8,088 nucleotides of DNA, from positions 2,549 through 10,636 of the forward strand of contig DFRY01000074.1 in assembly GCA_002378845.1 (NCBI GenBank), written 5' to 3'. The DNA comes from Ruminococcaceae bacterium UBA3451 (GTDB lineage Bacteria > Bacillota > Clostridia > Oscillospirales > Acutalibacteraceae). The notes under the pieces are model-generated. The model saw only the letters and a program-made list of their open reading frames with translations, searched no databases and was not told the origin of the DNA. Positions 1 through 6,379 of the stretch are shown one piece after another; the first letter of the stretch is position 1; each line of letters starts with the position of its first letter. The position numbers were made by a program, and so were the translations under genes.

Positions 1-479
1 TCATGGAGAAGTTCCATCTGGGTTGTGCGTTCCGTTTTGTTCAGCTTATCGCTTTTCGTGGCAACAATCAGGAACGGATAACCGACCTGCGTTAAAAATT
101 CAACCATGTGAAGATCGTCTGCTGTGGGCTTATGCCGCATGTCGATAATCTGAATCACCAATTTCATATTGCGCTGTGAACTCAGGTATCCTTCCACAAG
201 CTCCGCCCAACGCAGTTTTTCTGACTGGGAGACTTTTGCATAGCCATAGCCCGGTAAGTCAACCAGTCTGCAGGTTTTCAGGCTGTAAAAGTTAATTGTT
301 CCGGTTTTTCCCGGCGTTGCGCTGACCCTTGCCAGCGCTTTTCGGTTTAAAAGCTTATTGATCAGCGATGATTTTCCAACGTTGGAACGGCCCGAAAACA
401 CAATTTCCGGTATGGTCGATTCCGGCAGCTGGTCAAGCTTTCCGGCGGCAAATTCAAAGGAGGCATTTTCAAATTTCAT
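1..479 (-). CDS. engB: Ribosome-assembly GTPase EngB/YsxC (YihA family), 5' part; runs off the left edge
   Basis: EngB/YsxC is a cytoplasmic TRAFAC-class GTPase needed for late 50S ribosomal subunit assembly and usually essential. Translating the minus strand from the ATG at 479 gives 159 residues before the window ends, against about 195-200 for the family, so the last roughly 40 residues are missing. Visible motifs in order: the P-loop GRSNVGKS at residues 30-37, the family hallmark ATPGKTGTINFY around residues 54-65 (switch I/G2), DLPGYGYAKV at 74-83 (G3), and TKSDK at 141-145 (G4). The ATG lies 18 bp after the lon stop codon and is preceded by the purine-rich GGGGGAAAG (488-496), an imperfect Shine-Dalgarno site 8 nt away. 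Translational coupling to lon is therefore likely. The position directly downstream of lon is the usual one in Firmicutes. No frameshift is seen. Identity is secure from motifs and context. Confidence 0.96.
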   Translation of the reverse strand, partial: MKFENASFEFAAGKLDQLPESTIPEIVFSGRSNVGKSSLINKLLNRKALARVSATPGKTGTINFYSLKTCRLVDLPGYGYAKVSQSEKLRWAELVEGYLSSQRNMKLVIQIIDMRHKPTADDLHMVEFLTQVGYPFLIVATKSDKLNKTERTTQMELLH

Positions 480-497
480 TCTTCAGACTTTCCCCCG

Positions 498-2927
498 TTA
501 CTGTGTTAAACCCGGAACTTGAATGGCGGGATGAGACGGTGAATCAGGCAGCAGTTCCGGTGAGGACTGCTCCTTGGCGCTTTGCTGCGGTATTTTTGTT
601 AAAGCGGCTTCCAATACCTGGTCAATTTTCTCAACCGGCAGGAACTCCACAGAATCTTTTACGACCTTATCAATTTCCACTAAATCAGAGACGTTATCCG
701 CAGGGATAATCACTTTCTTGATTCCGGACCGGTACGCGGCCATGGTTTTTTCCTTCAGCCCGCCGATTGGAAGCACCCTGCCAAGAAGTGTAATTTCGCC
801 CGTCATGGCAATATCGTGTTTAATCGGAATGTTGGTAAGCGCAGATGTAATGGCAGTAGCAATTGCGGTACCAGCCGATGGGCCGTCCTTCGGAATGGCC
901 CCTTCCGGCGCGTGAATATGAATATCGTATTTATTGTAAAAATCGTGGCTGATACCAAGCGAAGAAGCCCGGGTACGAATGCAGCTGATGGCGGTTCGTG
1001 CGGATTCTTTCATTACGTCGCCCAACGAACCGGTAAGCTCAATTTTGCCCGTGCCGTCCATTACCGCCACTTCAATCGGAAGAAGCTCGCCGCCAACACT
1101 GGTCCAGGCAAGGCCGTTCACCAACCCGACCATATCCACTTTGGAAAGCGCGTCGTTCTTAAATCGTTTCGGCCCAAGCAATTCTTCTAAATTTTTCGGC
1201 GTTACCGTGATTTTTATTTCGCTTTGCTCGACTATTTTTTTTGCGCACTTTCTGCAGATTGAAGCAATTTGACGTTCCAAATTACGCACGCCCGCTTCGC
1301 GGGTATACCCGTCAATCAGCTGATGCAGTGCGTCGGGTGTTATTTTCAGCATTTTCGAACTGATCCCGTGCTTTTTCAGCTGCTTCGGAATCAGATGTTT
1401 GGAAGCAATATTGTATTTTTCTTCGTGCGTATAGCTGCCAAGGGTAATGACGTCCATTCGGTCAAGCAGTGGCTCGGGAATCGTGCTGTAATCATTCGCG
1501 GTAGTAATAAATAATACCTTGCTTAAATCAAAAGGCATATCGATGTAATGATCAAAGAAAGTAGCATTCTGTTCCGAATCAAGCACTTCCAGCAAGGCGG
1601 AAGCCGGGTCCCCGCGGAAATCATTGCCCAGCTTATCGATTTCATCCAGCAAAATTAACGGGTTATTTGTGCCCGCCTGCTTCATTGCGGAAATAATTCT
1701 GCCCGGCATGGAACCGATGTATGTTTTGCGGTGACCCATAATGTCGGATTCGTCGCGAACGCCGCCAAGCGATACACGAACATAATTTCTGCCGATTGCG
1801 GACGCAATGGAACGGGCAATAGAGGTTTTACCAACACCCGGGGGGCCGACAAGGCAGATGATCTGCCCTTTGATTTCCGGTGCAAGTTTTTTCACGGCAA
1901 GAATCTCAATAATGCGCTCTTTTACCTTCGTCAGACCAAAATGATCCTTATCAAGCACTTTCTGTGCCTTTGCAAGGTCAATATGCTCTTTACTGGAGGT
2001 ATTCCAGGGCAATTCCAGGCAGGTTTCAATATAGCTTTGGATTACGCTTCCTTCATGGGAACCGTAAGGCATTTTTGAAAGACGTTCGCATTCCTTCATT
2101 AGCTTATCGTTCTGCAGCTGCGGCAGTTTCATTTTTGCAATGCGATCGCGTAAGTCGTCAGCTTCCTCCTGCGGGCTGTCATCGTCGCCAAGCTCGTCGG
2201 AAATCGCTTTCATTTGTTCGCGAAGATAGTATTCACGCTGGTTGACGGTAATTTGTTCTCTGGCCCTTTCACTGATTTGTGTTTCAATGGATAGAACCTG
2301 AATTTCGTTCTTTAAAACTTCATTCAGTTTTTCAAGACGCTTTACCGGGTGGAGCTCCTCCAGAATCGCCTGTTTCTGTTCGAAGTCAAGCATTATGTTG
2401 GAAGTGATATAATCCGCCAATTCTCCGCAGTCTTTTTTCTGCACCACACCAATCACAATATCGGGCGGAATGCGGGTATAGTTCTGAATATACTCTTCGA
2501 AAAGGCCCTGGGTGTAACGGATTAAAGCCTCAGTTTTGTGAGTTGAACGATACGCTTTCGTTTCAATTTGCTGTACATCCGCATAAATAAACGGAGATTC
2601 GCTGATTACGGATGAGATTTGTGCGCGGTACATTCCTTCGGCAAACAGGCGTACCCCTTCGTCGGTGTGACGGATGACCTGTTTAATTTTAGCCACAACA
2701 CCGGTATGATATATCTGTTCGCTGCTCGGCTCGTTATCCCCTAAATCCTTTTGAGCGACAAGCAAAATCAGCTGATCTTCTTCCATGGCCTTAGATAAAG
2801 CAAGGATGGACTTTTTCCTGCCGACGTCAAACTGCAGCAGCATACCGGGAAATATGACCAGTCCCCTGAGCGCAAGCACCGGGAGCGGGTTTGTTTCAGT
2901 TTTTTGCAGTTCAAGATTTGTACTCAT
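498..2927 (-). CDS. lon: ATP-dependent protease LonA (endopeptidase La)
   Basis: Lon is a cytoplasmic homo-hexameric AAA+ serine protease that unfolds and degrades damaged and some regulatory proteins. The product is 809 residues. An N-terminal substrate-binding (LAN) domain begins with PLPVLALRGLVIFPG near residue 15. A helical, probably coiled-coil stretch follows at about 205-285, with the LonA motif QREYYLREQMKAI. The AAA+ module has Walker A GPPGVGKT at 361-368 and Walker B LILLDEID at about 424-431. The protease domain has the catalytic serine S684 in DGPSAG and the dyad lysine K727 in GGLKEK; the 43-residue spacing equals that of E. coli S679/K722. The frame stays open upstream to a TTG at 2987, but the ATG at 2927 is chosen because TAAGGAG sits 6 nt before it and the upstream extension lies in a hairpin. 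An extra Ser/Pro-rich tail of about 28 residues follows the protease domain. The length slightly exceeds E. coli (784) and B. subtilis LonA (774). Confidence 0.98.
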   Translation of the reverse strand: MSTNLELQKTETNPLPVLALRGLVIFPGMLLQFDVGRKKSILALSKAMEEDQLILLVAQKDLGDNEPSSEQIYHTGVVAKIKQVIRHTDEGVRLFAEGMYRAQISSVISESPFIYADVQQIETKAYRSTHKTEALIRYTQGLFEEYIQNYTRIPPDIVIGVVQKKDCGELADYITSNIMLDFEQKQAILEELHPVKRLEKLNEVLKNEIQVLSIETQISERAREQITVNQREYYLREQMKAISDELGDDDSPQEEADDLRDRIAKMKLPQLQNDKLMKECERLSKMPYGSHEGSVIQSYIETCLELPWNTSSKEHIDLAKAQKVLDKDHFGLTKVKERIIEILAVKKLAPEIKGQIICLVGPPGVGKTSIARSIASAIGRNYVRVSLGGVRDESDIMGHRKTYIGSMPGRIISAMKQAGTNNPLILLDEIDKLGNDFRGDPASALLEVLDSEQNATFFDHYIDMPFDLSKVLFITTANDYSTIPEPLLDRMDVITLGSYTHEEKYNIASKHLIPKQLKKHGISSKMLKITPDALHQLIDGYTREAGVRNLERQIASICRKCAKKIVEQSEIKITVTPKNLEELLGPKRFKNDALSKVDMVGLVNGLAWTSVGGELLPIEVAVMDGTGKIELTGSLGDVMKESARTAISCIRTRASSLGISHDFYNKYDIHIHAPEGAIPKDGPSAGTAIATAITSALTNIPIKHDIAMTGEITLLGRVLPIGGLKEKTMAAYRSGIKKVIIPADNVSDLVEIDKVVKDSVEFLPVEKIDQVLEAALTKIPQQSAKEQSSPELLPDSPSHPAIQVPGLTQ

Positions 2928-2933
2928 AGTTTG

Positions 2934-2940
2934 CTCCTTA
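2934..2940 (-). promoter_or_regulatory. Ribosome-binding site that fixes the lon start
   Basis: On the minus strand TAAGGAG lies 6 nt upstream of the ATG at 2927. This near-perfect Shine-Dalgarno site decides in favour of that start over the in-frame TTG at 2987, which would add 20 residues unlike any LonA N-terminus I know. Confidence 0.9.
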
Positions 2941-2942
2941 GC

Positions 2943-2992
2943 ATAAAAGGCTGTTGCGAAGTGATAACAAGTGCTACCACACTGCAACAGCC
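2943..2992 (-). terminator. Hairpin between clpX and lon; possible weak terminator or attenuator
   Basis: In the 78-bp clpX-lon gap the minus strand has a perfect 9-bp inverted repeat, GGCTGTTGC (2984-2992) with GCAACAGCC (2949-2957). An inner AGTG (2980-2983) pairs with CACT (2960-2963) across a 2-nt bulge (2958-2959), giving about 13 bp around a 16-nt loop. A short T-tract, TTTTAT (2943-2948), follows the stem. That is the layout of a Rho-independent terminator, but the T-run is only four long and the loop is large. Complete termination is unlikely; partial read-through into lon or an mRNA processing/stability role fits as well. The stem ends only about 8 nt before the lon Shine-Dalgarno site. 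Its function is inferred from structure alone. Confidence 0.45.
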
Positions 2993-3005
2993 ATGATTCT
3001 ATAAT

Positions 3006-4316
3006 TTATGACGCGGTATCTTTGCGGCCGCGCTTCCTTGGAGTCGTTATTTTAATTTTCACCGGTTTGCGTTCCGGATTATAGACAATCTCAGGCTTTG
3101 CATCCTTGGTCACCGTGTCTTCAGTAACGGTTACCTTTTCAATGGTATATTCGGACGGTACGCTGAACATGAGATCCGTCAACAAGTCCTCCATAATAGA
3201 CCTTAAACCTCTGGCGCCTGTACGGCGTTCAATGGTTTTTTTCGCAATTGCTTTCAATGCGTCCGGCTGGAACTCCAATTCAACCTTGTCGAGCTGGAAC
3301 AGCTTTTTGTATTGATTAATCAGACTGTTTTTCGGTTCGGTCAAAATTCTGACCAAAGCATCCTCGTCCAAACCGTTCAGGGCTGCAATCACAGGTAGGC
3401 GGCCCACCAGTTCCGGAATCAAGCCGAACTTCACCAAGTCGTGCGGAACAACGTCCTGCATCCACGCAGTGGAGTCCAATTCCGTTCTGCTTTTGACTTC
3501 AGCGCCGAAACCCATGGCGGAAGACGCTGTGCGTTTTTCAACGATTTTATTCAAACCGTCGAATGCGCCGCCGCAGATAAACAGAATGTTCGATGTGTCA
3601 ATCTGTAAAAATTCCTGCTGGGGATGTTTTCTTCCGCCCTGCGGAGGAACATTGGAAACCGTGCCTTCCAAAATCTTCAGAAGTGCCTGCTGAACACCCT
3701 CGCCGCTTACATCGCGGGTAATGGAAGGATTTTCAGACTTTCTGGCAATTTTATCGATTTCATCGATATAAATTATTCCGCGTTCGGCTCTTTCAATGTC
3801 AAAATCCGCCGCCTGAATTAAACGCAGCAAAATATTCTCAACATCTTCGCCGACATAGCCCGCTTCCGTAAGAGTGGTAGCGTCTGCAATAGCAAACGGC
3901 ACATCCAAAATTTTTGCAAGAGTCTGAGCCAGCAGAGTTTTGCCCACACCGGTCGGCCCAAGCAGAAGCACGTTGCTTTTGGTAAGCTCAACATCGTCTT
4001 TTCCGTAATAAATACGCTTATAATGATTGTAAACCGCAACCGAAAGAGCGATTTTCGCTTTTTCCTGCCCGATCACATAATCATCCAGCATCTTTTTTAT
4101 TTCGTGTGGTTTGGGAAGTTCCGCTGAGGCTTCGTTGTAGCTTGCTTTTCGGTTGGATAAGTTTTTCTCATCCTCCAAAATCGACATGCAAAGTTCGATG
4201 CATTCATCGCAAATATAAACTCCCGGTCCGGCAATCAGTCGGCGCGCCTCATTCTGCGGTTTTCCACAGAATGAACAACTTATTCCTCTTTCTTTGGTCT
4301 CGTCGTTATTTGGCAT
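3006..4316 (-). CDS. clpX: ATP-dependent Clp protease ATP-binding subunit ClpX
   Basis: ClpX is the hexameric AAA+ unfoldase that recognises tagged proteins (for example ssrA-tagged) and translocates them into ClpP. The product is 436 residues, a normal length. The N-terminal zinc-binding domain has C14-x2-C17 and C36-x2-C39. The AAA+ core has Walker A GPTGVGKT at 120-127, the pore-1 loop GYVG at 153-156, Walker B with D185/E186 in YIDEIDK, the RKH loop at 229-231, and GARGLRS of sensor 2 in the C-terminal subdomain. The ClpP-docking tripeptide, IGF in E. coli, reads MGF here at 268-270, a conservative variant. The C-terminus is basic (PRKRGRK). The gene starts 22 bp after the clpP stop, so the two ring components of the protease are made from one transcript. 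Start choice: the ATG places the zinc finger at the expected distance from the N-terminus. Confidence 0.98.
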   Translation of the reverse strand: MPNNDETKERGISCSFCGKPQNEARRLIAGPGVYICDECIELCMSILEDEKNLSNRKASYNEASAELPKPHEIKKMLDDYVIGQEKAKIALSVAVYNHYKRIYYGKDDVELTKSNVLLLGPTGVGKTLLAQTLAKILDVPFAIADATTLTEAGYVGEDVENILLRLIQAADFDIERAERGIIYIDEIDKIARKSENPSITRDVSGEGVQQALLKILEGTVSNVPPQGGRKHPQQEFLQIDTSNILFICGGAFDGLNKIVEKRTASSAMGFGAEVKSRTELDSTAWMQDVVPHDLVKFGLIPELVGRLPVIAALNGLDEDALVRILTEPKNSLINQYKKLFQLDKVELEFQPDALKAIAKKTIERRTGARGLRSIMEDLLTDLMFSVPSEYTIEKVTVTEDTVTKDAKPEIVYNPERKPVKIKITTPRKRGRKDTAS

Positions 4317-4319
4317 TTC

Positions 4320-4330
4320 ATCACCAACCT
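4320..4330 (-). promoter_or_regulatory. Degenerate ribosome-binding site of clpX
   Basis: The minus strand reads AGGTTGGTGAT and then GAA before the clpX ATG. It matches the anti-Shine-Dalgarno complement AAGGAGGTGAT at 8 of 11 positions, with the 3' half GGTGAT intact but the GGAGG core broken. It is weaker than the sites of tig, clpP and lon, so clpX translation may rely partly on coupling to clpP. Confidence 0.55.
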
Positions 4331-4338
4331 ATTTTTCA

Positions 4339-4926
4339 TTATCGGGTATGATCATAGATGACTTTGTCGATCAGGCCATAATTCATGGCTTGTTCTGCGG
4401 TCATAAAATTGTCGCGTTCCGTATCTTTTGCAATCACTTCGTATGGCTGGCCGGTTTTTTCTGAAAGAATCTGGTTCAGCTTTTTCTTCGTTGCAATAAT
4501 GTGGTCAGCGTGAATCATAACATCAGTTGCCTGCCCCTGTGCGCCGCCGCTCGGCTGATGGATCATAATATCACTGTTGGGCAGTGCAAAGCGCTTACCC
4601 TTGGCACCCGCCGCGAGCAGGAATGCGCCCATGCTTGCAGCCATGCCCATGCAGATAGTAGAAACATCGCATTTAATATACTGCATGGTATCGTAAATTG
4701 CCATACCGGCTGTTACCGACCCACCCGGACTGTTAATGTAAAGGCTAATGTCCTTGGAAGGATCCTGTCCTTCCAGGTACAGCAGCTGTGCAACTACCAG
4801 ACTGGATGTTGTGTCGTTTACCTCTTCTGTGAGCATAACGATTCTGTCGTTGAGCAAACGGGAAAAGATGTCATAGGAACGCTCACCGCGGTTCGTTTGC
4901 TCTATTACATATGGGACTAAACTCAT
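4339..4926 (-). CDS. clpP: ATP-dependent Clp protease proteolytic subunit ClpP
   Basis: ClpP is the tetradecameric serine peptidase barrel that degrades polypeptides fed in by ClpX or other Clp ATPases. The product is 195 residues, the usual length. The catalytic triad is complete: S98 in GMAASMGAF, H123 in MIHQP, and D172 in ERDNF. Conserved segments include YINSPGGSV (63-71, oxyanion-hole region) and the handle region around QGQATD (130-135). The N-terminus MSLVPYVIEQT is typical of Firmicutes ClpP and includes the short propeptide/axial-loop region. The frame remains open to a GTG at 4950, but that extension would run through the Shine-Dalgarno site and has no ribosome-binding site of its own, so the ATG at 4926 is preferred. 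It lies 55 bp after tig and 22 bp before clpX, inside the proteostasis operon. Confidence 0.98.
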   Translation of the reverse strand: MSLVPYVIEQTNRGERSYDIFSRLLNDRIVMLTEEVNDTTSSLVVAQLLYLEGQDPSKDISLYINSPGGSVTAGMAIYDTMQYIKCDVSTICMGMAASMGAFLLAAGAKGKRFALPNSDIMIHQPSGGAQGQATDVMIHADHIIATKKKLNQILSEKTGQPYEVIAKDTERDNFMTAEQAMNYGLIDKVIYDHTR

Positions 4927-4934
4927 TATAGCGT

Positions 4935-4940
4935 ACCTCC
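4935..4940 (-). promoter_or_regulatory. Ribosome-binding site that fixes the clpP start
   Basis: GGAGGT on the minus strand sits 8 nt before the ATG at 4926. It lies inside the longer open frame from the GTG at 4950, which argues that the longer form is not made. Confidence 0.88.
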
Positions 4941-4981
4941 AATAAACCACATAAATTCATAATTGGCAGGAATGACACTGT

Positions 4982-6283
4982 TTATTCAGCGTCTTTTTTT
5001 CCTTCTGTGATAACTGCGGTATCACGGACAAGATTAATTGCTTTTTCTACAACAATATCCTTTACCAGCTCTTCCTGAGGAATAAAGGATTTCACCTTGT
5101 CAGCATCAATTTCATAGCTTTTTGCCAATTTTGCATATTCTTCTTCGATTTCTGCTTCAGTCGGCTGAATGTTTTCAATCTGAGCAATCTTTTCAAGGGC
5201 AAGACGAACCTTTACCTGGCGCTCTGCCTGCGGCTGGAACTGCTGACGGATCGAATCCTTGTCCATGCCGGTGTACTTCAGGTATGTGTCGAGGTTCAGG
5301 CCCTGAGACTGCAGGCGATAGCCGAATTCACGAATATCCTCGTTAATTCTGTTTTCAAACATAGCCTGCGGAATTTCCGCCTTCATTTTTTCAATCAGCT
5401 GGTCAATCAACTGATTTTCTACATCATCTTTTGCAGCGTTTTCTTTGGAAGCCGTCAGTTTTTCTTTAATATCGGCTTTATAGCTGTCGAGTGTATCAAA
5501 ATCGCTGACGTCCTTTACAAAGTCGTCGTCCACTTCCGGAAGTTCTTTCATTTTAATTTCGTGAAGCTTAATTTTAAATACCGCTTCTTTGTCTGCCAGT
5601 TCAGCTGCCTGATAGTCTGCCGGGAACTTTACGGTAATGTCAAACTCTTCGCCAGTTTTATGGCCGACAACCTGCTCTTCAAAACCGGGAATAAACTGTC
5701 CTGCGCCCAATGTCAGGCTGTAGTTTTCGGATTTGCCGCCTTCGAATGCTACCCCGTCAACAAAACCTTCAAAATCGATGACCGCAATGTCTTCGTTCTG
5801 AGCTGCTCTGTCTTCTACGGTAACCATTCTGGAGTTGCGTTCCTGAACCTTTTTGATTTCGCTTTCAATTTCTTCGTCGGTTACTTCAACCGGCTTCTTA
5901 GTGGCAGCCATGCCTTTGTAGCTTTCAATTTCAACTTCCGGTTTTGTGGTAATCGTTGCTTTGAAAACCAAGCCGTCTTTGCCGGCAGAAACTAAATCAA
6001 AATCAATTTTATCTTCAACCAGTTCCAGGTTTGCTTCGTTAACAGCCGCATCGAGCGCATCGGGGTACACAGCATTGATGGCGTCCTCATAAAACACCTG
6101 CTCGCCGTAGAATTTTTCAACAAATGCACGGGGAGCTTTGCCCTTGCGGAACCCTGGAATCATGATTTTTTTATTTTCTTTATGATAGGCCTGGTCTACC
6201 GCTTTTTCAAATACTTCCGCGTCGACCGCAACCTCAAGCTGATAGCGGTTTGTGTCAACCTTATTTGATGCTTTTAAACTCAT
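4982..6283 (-). CDS. tig: Trigger factor, ribosome-associated chaperone and peptidyl-prolyl isomerase
   Basis: Trigger factor binds at the polypeptide exit tunnel through ribosomal protein L23, shields nascent chains and catalyses prolyl cis/trans isomerisation. The product is 433 residues, close to the usual 430. The N-terminal ribosome-binding domain carries the signature loop GFRKGKAPR at residues 44-52. An FKBP-type isomerase domain spans roughly 155-245, with VIDFEGFVDG near 168-177 and GAGQFIPGFE at 193-202. The helical C-terminal substrate-cradle domain fills the rest and ends in a charged tail (EGKKDAE). A strong AGGAGG lies 9 nt before the ATG, and an extended -10 promoter lies in the gap upstream. 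It is the first gene of the apparent tig-clpP-clpX-lon-engB unit, as in many Clostridia. No truncation or frameshift is visible. Confidence 0.97.
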   Translation of the reverse strand: MSLKASNKVDTNRYQLEVAVDAEVFEKAVDQAYHKENKKIMIPGFRKGKAPRAFVEKFYGEQVFYEDAINAVYPDALDAAVNEANLELVEDKIDFDLVSAGKDGLVFKATITTKPEVEIESYKGMAATKKPVEVTDEEIESEIKKVQERNSRMVTVEDRAAQNEDIAVIDFEGFVDGVAFEGGKSENYSLTLGAGQFIPGFEEQVVGHKTGEEFDITVKFPADYQAAELADKEAVFKIKLHEIKMKELPEVDDDFVKDVSDFDTLDSYKADIKEKLTASKENAAKDDVENQLIDQLIEKMKAEIPQAMFENRINEDIREFGYRLQSQGLNLDTYLKYTGMDKDSIRQQFQPQAERQVKVRLALEKIAQIENIQPTEAEIEEEYAKLAKSYEIDADKVKSFIPQEELVKDIVVEKAINLVRDTAVITEGKKDAE

Positions 6284-6292
6284 TTTTTATTT

Positions 6293-6298
6293 CCTCCT
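6293..6298 (-). promoter_or_regulatory. Strong ribosome-binding site of tig
   Basis: A full AGGAGG (within GCAGGAGGAA) on the minus strand lies 9 nt upstream of the tig ATG at 6283, separated by an A-rich spacer. It indicates efficient translation of an abundant chaperone. Confidence 0.88.
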
Positions 6299-6315
6299 GC
6301 AAAAATGCAAATTAT

Positions 6316-6369
6316 CTGAAATATTATAACACATGTAGAAACATTATTCTATATATTCGCTGAAATATT
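6316..6369 (-). repeat. Two 11-bp direct repeats flanking the tig promoter region
   Basis: The plus-strand sequence CTGAAATATTA occurs at 6316-6326 and again at 6360-6370, 44 bp apart in the same orientation. The first copy overlaps the -10 hexamer and predicted start site of the tig promoter; the second lies about 35 bp upstream, just after the phosphoesterase stop codon. The spacing is close to four helical turns, compatible with a pair of regulator half-sites. Chance repetition in such AT-rich DNA cannot be excluded. Confidence 0.35.
6323..6331 (-). promoter_or_regulatory. Extended -10 promoter upstream of tig
   Basis: The minus strand reads TGTTATAAT, an exact extended -10 element (TG-N-TATAAT) with a consensus hexamer at 6323-6328. 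No good TTGACA-type -35 is visible; the hexamer 17 nt upstream reads TAGAAT, so the extended -10 probably compensates. The start site should fall near 6316, giving a 5' leader of about 30 nt that contains the AGGAGG site. This is a housekeeping sigma-A type promoter by inspection. I see no CIRCE element or CtsR heptad repeat near it. It probably drives tig and the downstream clpP, clpX, lon and engB genes. Confidence 0.7.
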
Positions 6370-6379
6370 AATAATTTGT

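Noticed and set aside
368..2245. Several plus-strand open frames of about 80-125 codons opposite lon and engB
   Set aside because: They lie wholly antisense to strongly conserved genes, show no recognisable domain, and their composition is that expected from the complementary strand of coding DNA.
2928..2987. 20-residue N-terminal extension of Lon from a TTG codon
   Set aside because: It lies in the hairpin of the clpX-lon gap and ignores the TAAGGAG site placed properly for the ATG at 2927.
4927..4950. 8-residue N-terminal extension of ClpP from a GTG codon
   Set aside because: The extension would translate through the GGAGGT site serving the ATG at 4926, and no Shine-Dalgarno site precedes the GTG.
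4927..4981. Possible terminator or regulatory hairpin between tig and clpP
   Set aside because: Only a short imperfect AT palindrome (AATTATGAATT) is present, with no GC-rich stem or T-tract, so read-through from tig to clpP is expected.
4501..5995. Plus-strand open frames of 139 and 144 codons opposite clpP and tig
   Set aside because: Both are antisense shadows of genes with intact catalytic or signature motifs. No ribosome-binding site or family resemblance was seen.
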